From the NCBI GenBank assembly GCA_016124235.1, contig WGOC01000003.1, positions 62,001 through 126,000 on the forward strand: a DNA stretch of 64,000 nucleotides. Direction: 5' to 3'. Positions within the stretch are counted from its first letter, which is position 1. The number at the start of each line of letters is the position of its first letter. Position numbers and translations under genes: made by a program. This DNA comes from a bacterium. Lineage in GTDB: Bacteria > Verrucomicrobiota > Verrucomicrobiia > Limisphaerales > RI-55. The notes under the pieces were generated by a model. The model made no database searches, was not told the origin of the DNA, and saw only the letters and a list, made by a program, of their open reading frames with translations. Of this stretch, positions 8,577-18,304 are shown piece by piece.

Positions 8577-10244
8577 TTACGCAACGGACTGTTGTGCCGG
8601 TGGGCGCCTGCCGAACACGCGGAAGGGGCGCCAACGTTTGCCGGTCTTCCGTCCCCCAAACCGGGAGGCGGCGATCGTGCGGAGGTTTTGGTGCAAGCGT
8701 TCCCAAGCCTGGTAGGCGAACATCCCGTTGATCATCAACGATATGGCGATGGCGAGCGGTAACTGTGAGTTTTCGGAAATGTCGACCTTGAAGACTTGTG
8801 ACGCGAGTAGATTGACCAGTCCGTAAATGATCCAAGGCAGAACCAGAATGCGCACAAGCGTGCTGGTCAACGCCTGACGACTGTTTCGGGCGATCAAGCC
8901 GTGCCAAAGACCGACCACGCCGATCGCCGCGCAATCGAGGACAAAGAATACCATGAGGGCCACGAACAGCTTGGTGACCGTAGAAGTCCCGTCGTAGTTC
9001 GTTCCGTACACCCGTCCAATCAGCAGAAACAACACATCCGCCGCCAGCAAAGTGATCATTGGCCATCGGAAATAGCGCACGAGATTCAGCAGCTGTCCGC
9101 GAATGATTTCGGGAACGCGCAAAGGCGTGCACAAGATCAATTCCAATGAGTCCTGGCGGGATTCCTCGGCGTATGTCCGGACTGATTCAGAAGCGACAAA
9201 CACCTTGAACACTCCTTGAACAAAGAACATCCATCCCAGGTTCATCCACGGCGAACGCATGTCCGAAGGGTTTTCAGCGAAGGCCCAGAGCCAGGCCAGC
9301 AACACGCAACACAGGAAAACCCAGAGCCAGAGGCCTCTTAGATGACCGCGACCGGCGAGCCAGCAAGTTGGGCTGAAGTCCAGCAATTGCTGGCGCTGTC
9401 GGCGGGTGGCTCGGAACGCATCCGTTTCCAATGCCGGTCCCGCCAGTTTTCGGTTGCTCTCCACTCGCTGCTGCCAGATGCGCGGGACTATGTGTGCGGC
9501 GATCCCAGTGAAAATAATCGCGTAGGACACTGCGAGAACGAGGCTGATCCAGTACATCGCCCAGGGGATTTCCTTCGGATCGTTCACGATTGCCGCCGTA
9601 ATGCTCGTGCCAGGGCTGAGCGTGTAAAGCCAGCGAAAGATTTCGTCCGTGCCGAGATAGGCACCGAGAATCAAAATGCCGATGGGAATGCCCACGGAGA
9701 TGAAGCAAATCAGCAGGAACGTACCGGCCGTGGCTTTGCGTTCATTGACCGAGATGGCCGAGACAAACATTCCGGTGCAGACCGAAAAAAGCGCCGTAAC
9801 GAGCAGACTGGCCATCGTCCTCCAGATCGTGCCGATGGTGACGCTGCCCAGCAGAATGGGAATCGCCAATACGGGAAGGGTGGCAACCAGGGCGTAAAAT
9901 GAATCAAGAGCCGACGCCGCCAGCTTTCCGAGAACGATGTCCAAGCCCTTCAGGTCGGTGAGGAAAAGCAGGCCGAGCGTGCCTTCGCGTTTTTCGCTGC
10001 TGATACAATCACTGGTGACGCGCACACCGATCAGCAAAGCATAAAGAAACGCAAATCCACTCAGGACACCGAAAATCACTTTGCCCCATTCCGCCGGCGG
10101 TGTGCTGCCGCCGCGCGCGACAAACATGTAGATGAGTGCGGCGAGTGCGATCGCCGAAGTGGCGGCGCCAAGACGAAGCACGTAAGTGCCCCACCGGCGC
10201 GACGACACGCGCAACTCACGAGCGACTATCGGGAGAACCGTCAT
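8577..10244 (-). CDS. ABC-2 type transporter permease, two-part
   Basis: This 555-residue integral membrane protein appears to hold two ABC-2 permease-like halves. The first, from MTVLPIVARELRVSSRRWGTY, has the segment SSEKREGTLGLLFLTDLKG (about residues 80-100). The second, after residue 330, has the parallel segment EESRQDSLELILCTPLRVPEIIRGQ. That E...(G/D)(T/S)LxLLxxTPL pattern just after a helix marks ABC-2 permeases of the YhaP/NosY kind. I estimate about 12 transmembrane helices and an Arg-rich C-terminal tail. No ATPase gene is adjacent, so the partner must be elsewhere. Substrate unknown. Confidence 0.78.
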   Translation of the reverse strand: MTVLPIVARELRVSSRRWGTYVLRLGAATSAIALAALIYMFVARGGSTPPAEWGKVIFGVLSGFAFLYALLIGVRVTSDCISSEKREGTLGLLFLTDLKGLDIVLGKLAASALDSFYALVATLPVLAIPILLGSVTIGTIWRTMASLLVTALFSVCTGMFVSAISVNERKATAGTFLLICFISVGIPIGILILGAYLGTDEIFRWLYTLSPGTSITAAIVNDPKEIPWAMYWISLVLAVSYAIIFTGIAAHIVPRIWQQRVESNRKLAGPALETDAFRATRRQRQQLLDFSPTCWLAGRGHLRGLWLWVFLCCVLLAWLWAFAENPSDMRSPWMNLGWMFFVQGVFKVFVASESVRTYAEESRQDSLELILCTPLRVPEIIRGQLLNLVRYFRWPMITLLAADVLFLLIGRVYGTNYDGTSTVTKLFVALMVFFVLDCAAIGVVGLWHGLIARNSRQALTSTLVRILVLPWIIYGLVNLLASQVFKVDISENSQLPLAIAISLMINGMFAYQAWERLHQNLRTIAASRFGGRKTGKRWRPFRVFGRRPPAQQSVA

Positions 10245-10302
10245 GGCGAACGCGCGTTAGGCTAAGCGCGACAGCCCGTTTTCTCCAAGCGGAATAGACG
10301 AG

Positions 10303-10330
10303 AAAAAAGCCGCGGCTGATTTGCCGCGGC
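10303..10330 (-). terminator. Terminator of the PEP-CTERM gene
   Basis: On the minus strand two copies of the self-complementary octamer GCCGCGGC are separated by AAATCA and followed by TTTTTT. This is a classical intrinsic terminator, lying about 50 bp past the stop codon of the PEP-CTERM protein gene. Confidence 0.85.
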
Positions 10331-10381
10331 CGATTGAAAAACTTTGGTTCCGAGGAGCGATTGAATCGGTGCGAAACCGAA

Positions 10382-11023
10382 TCAACCACGACGGCGCAAC
10401 CGTTGGAACGCGAAGGCGCCAACACCCAAGCCCAGCAGCGCAAGCGTGGTCGGTTCGGGCACTGGCGTCAGCTGGAGGTTGTTAAAGTCGAAGCGAAAAG
10501 TTGGACCAGGATCGGTAGTGTAATCACCCTCGATAGACCAGATTGTCACTGCGGTGGGATCAAATCCGTTCTCGGAATTTCCAGAACCAATGGATATCGA
10601 CTGACTCTGAAACGACCCTCCGGAAAAATCACTCGCGTTAAAAGTGTAATAGCTGGACGGACCGAGATTGATGCCGCTCGTGTTGTAAAACACCACATTG
10701 AACGTGCCCGTGAAATTTCCGGCGCCTTCCCGCGCAGAGACCTGGATCGAACTATAGGCGGTCAAGTCAAGTGATACACCGCCAACTTGAAAGCTTCCCA
10801 CGCTCGTCGGATTGCCACCGTTGGAACCTTTGGGCTCGATGGTGATGTAACCCGGATTTTGAGTATATTGGTCATCCGGCGACTGATACCACGTGTCGAG
10901 AAATGTTACCGTCCCATCATTCTGCAAGTCGCTGAAGTCGCTCAAAACGGTTTGGGCGGACACACGAAATGTCAGGGCGAGGCCCGCGACAACCACCGCA
11001 ATCTTCAGTTTGCTCAGGTTCAT
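10382..11023 (-). CDS. PEP-CTERM sorting-domain protein
   Basis: This 213-residue secreted protein begins MNLSKLKIAVVVAGLALTFRVSAQ. Its middle is a beta-rich domain resembling a carbohydrate-binding or jelly-roll fold (segments such as VSLDLTAYSSIQVSAREG). It ends with the canonical sorting tail VPEPTTLALLGLGVGAFAF followed by QRLRRRG. By family knowledge, the exosortase/PEP-CTERM system anchors or releases such proteins at the surface, often together with exopolysaccharide. The ATG at 11023 is preferred over an upstream in-frame start because the signal peptide begins there. No exosortase gene is in the window. Confidence 0.85.
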   Translation of the reverse strand: MNLSKLKIAVVVAGLALTFRVSAQTVLSDFSDLQNDGTVTFLDTWYQSPDDQYTQNPGYITIEPKGSNGGNPTSVGSFQVGGVSLDLTAYSSIQVSAREGAGNFTGTFNVVFYNTSGINLGPSSYYTFNASDFSGGSFQSQSISIGSGNSENGFDPTAVTIWSIEGDYTTDPGPTFRFDFNNLQLTPVPEPTTLALLGLGVGAFAFQRLRRRG

Positions 11024-11122
11024 GGGACGGTTTTGTAGGCAACTTGCCAGATAACTGCAAGCCGCGATTGAAACCGCAAAGCACATATTCCACCGCGTGT
11101 CGGGTTCTCGTTGGCTTGTCGT

Positions 11123-11953
11123 TCAGTGCATCAAGACATCGGCGAGGGCGGTCTTGAATCGCCGGTAGCCGAGTGCAAATAACAATGCGGTCGGCACCAC
11201 ACTGATGATTGAGGCCGCCATCAGCGCCGCGTACGGATAACGCAGACTGCTCCCGTAAAGGCTGGAAATCGCGATGGGGAGCGTTTGCGTCGGTTGATCA
11301 TTCAGGACCAGCATCGGGAGCAGGTGTTGGTGCCACGCGAGAATGAATTGAATCAGCGCGAAACTGAGCATGGCCGGCTTAATCACCGGCAACAACGTCC
11401 ACCACACACGCCATTCACCAGCGCCATCTAGGCGGGCAGCCTCGCGAAGACTCGGGGGCAGCTGGCGGAAAATCTGCGTGAACCAGATCACGCCCAGTCC
11501 GCTGATCGCGCCGGGCAGGATCACGCCTGCAAGGTGATTGATGAGTTTCAATTGATTGATCCAGGAAAACAATGGCACCGCGAGCGATTGCACGGGCAAA
11601 ACGATCAACACGAGTGCCACGGGAAACAAAAGTATCGCGAGCCGGGAACGGGAACTGGCGAACGCAAAACCCGCGAGTGAAGTCAGCAGTGTCCCCAGCA
11701 CAGCTTGTCCTCCGGCCACAACGAGTGAATTTCCGAGCACTCGCCAGAAAGGAAACCATTCCCCGGAAAGGAGCCGGTGGGCCGGTTCGAGGCTCCAACT
11801 TCTCGGCCAGAGGTGAAACGGATTAAAGATCTCCGGGTTGGATTTGCCGATCGAAAGGAGCATCCATACGAACGGATACGCGAACACGACTGACGCCAGC
11901 ACGAGTAGGCCGGTGGCCAGCAGCGATCCACGACGAAGAGAAGGGGCTCTCAC
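11123..11953 (-). CDS. Sugar ABC transporter permease (MalG-like)
   Basis: This is the second inner-membrane subunit of a carbohydrate importer. The 276-residue product has about six transmembrane helices. It carries the permease-ATPase coupling (EAA) motif REAARLDGAGEWRVWWTLLP, followed by the IKPAML turn, at about residues 180-205. The start is GTG at 11953, whose GTGA overlaps the TGA of the upstream permease gene; the signal-anchor region RAPSLRRGSLLATGLLVLAS follows at once. The overlap implies translational coupling. It is the last gene of the importer cluster. Confidence 0.88.
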   Translation of the reverse strand: MRAPSLRRGSLLATGLLVLASVVFAYPFVWMLLSIGKSNPEIFNPFHLWPRSWSLEPAHRLLSGEWFPFWRVLGNSLVVAGGQAVLGTLLTSLAGFAFASSRSRLAILLFPVALVLIVLPVQSLAVPLFSWINQLKLINHLAGVILPGAISGLGVIWFTQIFRQLPPSLREAARLDGAGEWRVWWTLLPVIKPAMLSFALIQFILAWHQHLLPMLVLNDQPTQTLPIAISSLYGSSLRYPYAALMAASIISVVPTALLFALGYRRFKTALADVLMH

Positions 11954-12825
11954 AGCTTGAGCCTCCTTCCGCCGATCAAGCCAAGCCCCAATGCCAGCAA
12001 CAGTAGTGGCGCGATGGACAAACTCATGGCCGCGGCGGTGCTGAACTTTCCAAATGTGAACGCCTGTTGATAGGTGTAGTTGATCATTAACAGGCCGGCG
12101 TTCGCGGTGCCACCCGATCCGCCGAGGAGAATGTAGGCGCCGGAAAACATTGCGAACGCGTCGACGATCAAATAAATGCCAACGAACAGGATGACGTGCC
12201 GAAGCAGGGGGATCGTCACGCTCAAGAAGACCGGCCAACGGCGGTCCGTCTCGAGCGCGGCGACCTCAAATAGCGGACGCGGCAGGCTCTCGCGTCCGGC
12301 GAGGAGGAAGAACGTCATCATGCCCAGCCAACGCCAGGTCGCTTGGATTACGAGCGCCGGCATGATCCAGGTTGGATTCTTCAACCAGTCGATAGGCGCG
12401 AAACCAAACGGTGTGACAAACCACTGATTCAGAAAACCGTTGCGCCCGTGAAAGACGAGGAGAAACAAGAGCGCCAGGACTGCGGGTGGCGTGAGGCCGG
12501 GCAGCAGGAGAATGAACGACAACGGGCCTTTGAATCGCGGCCAGCACCGGTGCAGCGCTTCGGCGAACAACGTGGCCAGCGGCACGATCACCACGATGCA
12601 GGCCAACGTGTAGGTTAGTGTGTTGCGCAGTGCCTTGTAAAACTTGGGATCATCCAGCACCGCGCGGTAATTCGCGAAGCCGACATACTTGGGCGTGCCG
12701 AAGAGCGTGTCTGAATGGAGACTCAGATCAATCCCCCCGATCAATGGCGCCAGCCAGAACACAGCGAACAGCGCAAGAAACGGCGCAAGCAGCCAAAGTG
12801 GTGAATTCAGAATGCGGCGCTTCAC
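11950..12825 (-). CDS. Sugar ABC transporter permease (MalF-like)
   Basis: This is the first inner-membrane subunit of the importer, 291 residues with about six predicted helices. It opens RRILNSPLWLLAPFLALFAV and has a diverged EAA-type loop, EVAALETDRRWPVFLSVTIP, near residue 200. It is followed with a 4-nt overlap by the MalG-like permease. It is separated from the binding-protein gene by a small membrane-protein gene and a palindromic repeat. The substrate is likely a sugar or oligosaccharide by family; nothing in the sequence fixes which. Confidence 0.88.
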   Translation of the reverse strand: MKRRILNSPLWLLAPFLALFAVFWLAPLIGGIDLSLHSDTLFGTPKYVGFANYRAVLDDPKFYKALRNTLTYTLACIVVIVPLATLFAEALHRCWPRFKGPLSFILLLPGLTPPAVLALLFLLVFHGRNGFLNQWFVTPFGFAPIDWLKNPTWIMPALVIQATWRWLGMMTFFLLAGRESLPRPLFEVAALETDRRWPVFLSVTIPLLRHVILFVGIYLIVDAFAMFSGAYILLGGSGGTANAGLLMINYTYQQAFTFGKFSTAAAMSLSIAPLLLLALGLGLIGGRRLKL

Positions 12826-12937
12826 TTCACGTTCGATGTGTTGTGTGACTGCGGTTCAATGTCGCAAAACGTTTGTTGAAATCAAAGATTTGAGACGTGG
12901 GTTCAAAGGTTCCACGCCGCGCTTCGGAGTTCGCAAG

Positions 12938-13047
12938 TGTAGGACAGGCATCTTGCCTGTCTCGCGAAACGACGGCAGCCGAACGAGCATGGTCCCAGAA
13001 TTAATGCGGAACTGCCACCGAGACAGGCTGGAAGCCTGTCCCACCCT
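12938..13047. repeat. Paired palindromic intergenic repeat, GACAGGC type
   Basis: Two imperfect palindromes face each other. The left one at 12938-12964 contains GGACAGGCATCTTGCCTGTC. The right one at 13017-13047 contains GACAGGCTGGAAGCCTGTC. The reverse complement of the right unit matches the left unit with only a few changes. The whole 110-bp unit can fold into a large hairpin in the gap between the permease gene and the small membrane-protein gene. A third, decayed copy is at 62950-62976. It is a REP-like or MITE-like dispersed repeat. Confidence 0.75.
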
Positions 13048-13069
13048 TGAATCGCCAGCGGCGGGTAAG

Positions 13070-13390
13070 TCACGAGACGAAACCATGCTGCCGCCAGACT
13101 ACGCGCGCAATGTTGTAGGAGATCAGGCAGAGGATGAGAAAACCCCAGCGCAATAGGAATAAATCAACTTTCGTAAAACCCTTTGTACGACGCCGTAGCC
13201 AGATGAGGAGCACTCCGAACCAGTAGGCGACGAACGCGTAGAAACATACCGTTCCTATCACGCCACCATCCAACAACAATCCCGTTAGCGCTATGACAAT
13301 TACCTGCTGAAGTCCGGAGAACTGTAGCGCGCTGCCTGCGGGGGTTAAGTCGGTTCTTCCAGGCGGCGCATTTATCGGCTCACCTGACAT
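13070..13390 (-). CDS. Small membrane protein of unknown function
   Basis: This 106-residue protein has a polar N-terminus (MSGEPINAPPGRTDLTPAG) and then two or three hydrophobic helices (VIVIALTGLLLDGGVIGTVC and a C-terminal FLILCLISYNIARVVW). I recognise no family. It lies 19 bp after the sugar-binding-protein gene and before the permeases on the same strand, so it may be co-transcribed with the importer. However, a repeat element separates it from the permease genes and it may be a passenger. Confidence 0.6.
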   Translation of the reverse strand: MSGEPINAPPGRTDLTPAGSALQFSGLQQVIVIALTGLLLDGGVIGTVCFYAFVAYWFGVLLIWLRRRTKGFTKVDLFLLRWGFLILCLISYNIARVVWRQHGFVS

Positions 13391-13409
13391 AGTCTAATGA
13401 GTTTGAGAA

Positions 13410-14678
13410 TTACTTGCTCAAAGCCCCTTTGATTTCCTCGATCACCTTTTCCGGCGTCATCTGGCCGTTGATGACCTGCGAGAAGTAATTCTCCTGGAAC
13501 ATGAAGATCGCCTGAGGGCGGCCGGGTGTTTCGACAACTTCGGGAACTTCGGGCGCGAGGCTCATCAGTTCTTCGCCGAATTTCTGGTTGTTGAAAAACG
13601 CGAACGGCTGATGCAAACGATCGTCCTTCCAAGCCGGTTCATAGGCCGGGAAGCTGTTACCGTCGACGAATCGCTTCACGTTCGCATCCGGGTCCTTCAT
13701 CACAAAATCGATGAACTTCCACGATGCATCCGGTTGCTTCGTTTGCTTGTAAATCAGCAATCCCTGGCCGGCGAACGTTGAGGTACGGCGACCTGGAACG
13801 CCTTTGGCATCCTTCCAGGCCGGCAACGGCATGACGCCCCATTTGCCGCTCAATTCGGGGGTGAACTGCTGAAGCATGTCGAGCCCATACCAATCCGCGC
13901 CAATGAGACAGATCACGTCGCCGGGACTGACGGTGCTGCTGAAGAAAACCGGATCAAACACTGTCGCGCGTTCCGGCACCATGCCGATGCCTTTGTTCTT
14001 CAGGTCGACCATCCATTTGAGGGTGTCGATCGCCATTACTTCGTTCGGGAACGGTTTGCCATCCTTGCCAAACCAATCGGTGCCACGTTGCCGCATCAGG
14101 GCACCGTAATAGGTCGGATCGAGGGCCACCATCGTCTGGTGCTTGTCCGCGAGTTCTTCGCCCACCTTCACAAAATCATCCCAGGTCGCGATGTCTTCCG
14201 GCATGATGTGATATTTGTCGAAGAGGTCCGTTCGGTAATAAAGCACCATTGCGCTCAAGGATTGCGGGATGCCGTAGGTGTGGCCCTTCCACGCGAACAG
14301 CTTTTGGCGGGACGGCACGATGCCCTTGTCGAGGTCGGCTTCCTTGAAGCGATCGGTCAAATCGAGAAACGGCACTTCGCCGTTCAGGTAAATGCCGAAC
14401 ATGGTTTCGTCGAGCTGCACGATGTCCGGCGGGTTGACGCCGGTCTTGATGGCGACGGCCAGTTTGTCGGGCATCTCTCGGAAACCGTAGGCGCTGACGT
14501 TGGCTTTGAAATCAGGGTCCACTTTTTTCTGGTACAATTTGACCATTGCCTCGTAGTAGACCTTGTCTTGGAAGGAGCTGATCCAGATTTCCAACGGTTT
14601 GGTTTCGGCGGCGAACGCCGACCCTGCGATCAGGGAAAGAGAAAGGGCCACGAGGGCGAGTGAACGGATCAATTTCAT
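13410..14678 (-). CDS. Sugar ABC transporter substrate-binding protein
   Basis: This 422-residue periplasmic binding protein has signal peptide MKLIRSLALVALSLSLIAGS ending at AFA. The mature protein follows the family-1 extracellular solute-binding layout: KPLEIWISSFQDKVYYEAMV, then PPDIVQLDETMFGIYLNG, and later WKFIDFVMKDPDANVKRFVD. It delivers a carbohydrate to the two permeases encoded downstream. No MsmK/MalK-type ATPase is in the cluster, so a shared ATPase from elsewhere is presumed. The gene starts 6 bp after the cytochrome c lipoprotein gene ends, so the transcript may include it. Confidence 0.9.
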   Translation of the reverse strand: MKLIRSLALVALSLSLIAGSAFAAETKPLEIWISSFQDKVYYEAMVKLYQKKVDPDFKANVSAYGFREMPDKLAVAIKTGVNPPDIVQLDETMFGIYLNGEVPFLDLTDRFKEADLDKGIVPSRQKLFAWKGHTYGIPQSLSAMVLYYRTDLFDKYHIMPEDIATWDDFVKVGEELADKHQTMVALDPTYYGALMRQRGTDWFGKDGKPFPNEVMAIDTLKWMVDLKNKGIGMVPERATVFDPVFFSSTVSPGDVICLIGADWYGLDMLQQFTPELSGKWGVMPLPAWKDAKGVPGRRTSTFAGQGLLIYKQTKQPDASWKFIDFVMKDPDANVKRFVDGNSFPAYEPAWKDDRLHQPFAFFNNQKFGEELMSLAPEVPEVVETPGRPQAIFMFQENYFSQVINGQMTPEKVIEEIKGALSK

Positions 14679-14683
14679 AAAAC

Positions 14684-15430
14684 TTATTCGTAGAGCGGAA
14701 CTTGGGCATCCGGCGGGGCAGGGGGCCGTCCGCGGAGTTCATCATTAACGTACGATACGACGTCGCGGAAGTCTTGAGTGTTCAAGCTCTGGGTGACCTG
14801 GTGCATCAGCCAGCCTTCCGGATCGGTCGGTTCGGCCCCGCGTAAACCGGTTTTGAACCGGACCAGTTGATCGTAAAGGTACCAGTCCTCCTGGATCACC
14901 AGGGGCGGCGCTTTGATCTCCTCGCGGCCGTGTCCGTTGACGCCATGACAGGTGGCACAATAGGTGAATATTGCCTGACCTCGTACGTCGTCGCCGCGAA
15001 TGGCTTTCAGCGGCTTTTGCACCGGTCGCTGGCTGAACACCCGGGCCGCCTCCTCGATATCGGCCTTCGATTTGATCAAACTGATGCCAGAGCCCATGAG
15101 GTATTCCGATCGATTCGTTGGATTCCTGCCGCGCACGCCGGTGAAGAATTTGTGAAGCTCCTGCGCGAGATACCACTGCGGCATACCGTCGATGATCGGC
15201 CCGCGCTGCATCTCCCGCGTGCTGTGGCAAATCAGACACGACTGGACGAGCGCGTTCGTGGACGTCTGCGCCGCGGTGAGATGCTCGGGCGGGAGCGCGT
15301 CAATCGGCTGTGGACGAGGATCGCTCGCGCAGGCGGAAAGGAGCAGCAATGACAAAGGACCAATGACAAAAATCAAATAAATCGCCAACCAGCTATTTGC
15401 CCCTCCGGCCGTTGGTCTTTCCTTCGTCAT
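14684..15430 (-). CDS. Diheme cytochrome c lipoprotein
   Basis: This 248-residue exported electron carrier has two CxxCH heme-binding motifs, CLICH (about residue 65) and CATCH (about residue 158), in a cytochrome c4-like tandem arrangement. The N-terminus carries a lipoprotein signal with lipobox LLSAC near residue 33. The DNA encoding that signal overlaps a dispersed repeat (15348-15457), so the signal codons look repeat-derived. It sits between a peptide transporter gene and a sugar-binding-protein gene with no oxidase nearby; its redox partner is unknown. Confidence 0.85.
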   Translation of the reverse strand: MTKERPTAGGANSWLAIYLIFVIGPLSLLLLSACASDPRPQPIDALPPEHLTAAQTSTNALVQSCLICHSTREMQRGPIIDGMPQWYLAQELHKFFTGVRGRNPTNRSEYLMGSGISLIKSKADIEEAARVFSQRPVQKPLKAIRGDDVRGQAIFTYCATCHGVNGHGREEIKAPPLVIQEDWYLYDQLVRFKTGLRGAEPTDPEGWLMHQVTQSLNTQDFRDVVSYVNDELRGRPPAPPDAQVPLYE

Positions 15431-15457
15431 TGAACGTTTGACCTTTGTCCTTTGACG
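15348..15457. repeat. Dispersed repeat with TTTGTCATTGGTCC-type units
   Basis: The plus strand has aatgacaaaggaccaatgac (from 15348). The opposing unit at 15425-15457 reads cgtcattgaacgtttgacct and continues with tttgtcctttgacg. The two form a loose inverted pair. The left unit lies inside the signal-peptide codons of the cytochrome c gene and the right unit spans its start codon and the 29-bp gap to the peptide-transporter gene. Confidence 0.5.
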
Positions 15458-15459
15458 TT

Positions 15460-16989
<1,530 letters not shown>

Positions 16990-17114
16990 GCTGGTGCCGG
17001 CGAAGTTACCGAATCAACCCGGCGGCGGAAGTCTTTTGTCGTCGGCGCACGAAGGAATGGGTTCATCGGAATTTTGTCGGTGATCTCGAAAACATGACCT
17101 CAAATTGGGAAGCG

Positions 17115-17215
17115 AGAAGTCTACGACTGACAACTGGCACTCTGGTCACCGATTACTGATTCCTGATTGCTGGACACTTGTTACTGTTTACTGCGGGCTG
17201 GCTACTGATTTGTCA
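17115..17215. repeat. Degenerate ACTGATT-rich tandem tract
   Basis: This tract has loosely repeated ctgatt/actgac units (gaccgattactgattcctga-like at 17135-17170, then gttactgtttactg and gctactgattt). It fills the gap between the peptide transporter and the carbonic anhydrase gene and overlaps the last codons and the stop of the latter, so the short C-terminal tail of that protein is repeat-encoded. Confidence 0.45.
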
Positions 17216-17840
17216 CCAGTGGCGCGAATTGCTGTTCATTCGGATCAAAGGCAAACAATTCCGCGGTCGCGATTTTGAAGAACCACGCGTGAAGGCGGAG
17301 GCTGTTGCTTTCCAACCGGCTTTGGACGCAAGGATACGAACGCAGGTTTTCGAGTCCGAACAACACATTCTCTTCGGCGGTGGCGGTGATTTGTGCCTCC
17401 CGCTCGGTGATGTGCGAATAACGCTGCCGGACTGTTTCCCGGACAGGTGCGGCCACTTCGATCCAGCGCGCCAGGTGCGGCACTTGGTCGGCATTCGGAA
17501 TACCTTCCACCAACGCCTGCATCGCGCCGCACTGGCTGTGTCCGCAGATGACGATGTCCGTGACTTCCAGTGCTTCGACAGCGAACTCGATGGCGGCGGC
17601 TGTGGAGTTGGTGTCGCCGGTCACGTGGGCCGGCGGCACGATATTGCCGGCGTTCTTTACCACGAAAAGATCGCCCGGCTTGCTCTGGGTGATCAATTCC
17701 GCCAGCACCCGCGAATCCGAGCAGGTGATGAACAGCGTGTGCGGTTTCTGGCCGTCGCGTGACAAACGGTGGAACAGTTCCTTGTAGCGGCCAAATTCGT
17801 CCGAGTGAAATTTGTGAACGCCGGCGATGAGCTTCTGCAT
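17202..17840 (-). CDS. Beta-class carbonic anhydrase
   Basis: This 212-residue zinc enzyme interconverts CO2 and bicarbonate. The expected zinc ligands are visible: C40 in TCSDSRV, H101 and C104 in ICGHSQCGAM, with the catalytic dyad D42 and R44. The NAGN segment follows at about residues 63-66. Its length is normal. The C-terminal codons run into an ACTGATT-rich repeat. It is divergent from the zinc-ribbon gene at 17927 across an 86-bp gap that must hold both promoters. Confidence 0.94.
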   Translation of the reverse strand: MQKLIAGVHKFHSDEFGRYKELFHRLSRDGQKPHTLFITCSDSRVLAELITQSKPGDLFVVKNAGNIVPPAHVTGDTNSTAAAIEFAVEALEVTDIVICGHSQCGAMQALVEGIPNADQVPHLARWIEVAAPVRETVRQRYSHITEREAQITATAEENVLFGLENLRSYPCVQSRLESNSLRLHAWFFKIATAELFAFDPNEQQFAPLVTNQ

Positions 17841-17926
17841 GTGCCTTTCGATTTAACGGAGCAAAACGAGCGGCGCAAACGGAATCTGACTTCCCGGGAA
17901 TCGAACCATTGTCTAGACTGAGTGCT

Positions 17927-18256
17927 ATGAAGTGTCCCAAATGCGATGACGAATCGTTGACGCGTGAGACGGTGGGCGACATTGAAGTGGATCACTGCCA
18001 CGCCTGCGGTGGGGTCTGGCTGGATCAAAATGAATTGCCACGTTTGCTCGAGTTGAAGCCGGGCGATGTGCGGGAGTTGCGCCGCGGTCGCGGTCGGGCT
18101 GGCGACAATACCCACCGGGGAAAATGCCCGCGCTGTGGTACGGAGTTGATGCGGGTGATCAGCGCCCAGAATCGCCAGGTGACGGTCGACAAATGCACGG
18201 AATGCCGCGGCGTCTGGCTCGATGGAGGTGAATTGAATGCACTCTTTGCAGAATGA
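17927..18256 (+). CDS. Zinc-ribbon protein (zf-TFIIB type)
   Basis: This 109-residue protein is made of two zf-TFIIB-like zinc ribbons. The first runs from MKCPKCDD to HCHACGGVWLDQNEL; the second runs from KCPRCGTEL to KCTECRGVWLDGGEL. Each has two Cys pairs, and the repeated GVWLD after the second pair is the family hallmark. The internal repeat suggests an ancient duplication. The ATG at 17927 begins the first ribbon directly, so it is preferred over the longer frame. The role is unknown; such proteins are thought to bind nucleic acid or act as metal-site adaptors. Confidence 0.82.
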   Translation: MKCPKCDDESLTRETVGDIEVDHCHACGGVWLDQNELPRLLELKPGDVRELRRGRGRAGDNTHRGKCPRCGTELMRVISAQNRQVTVDKCTECRGVWLDGGELNALFAE

Positions 18257-18304
18257 TAGGTTCCGGATTTGCCAACCGGCCCGACGCGCTGCACACTCCG
18301 CCGC

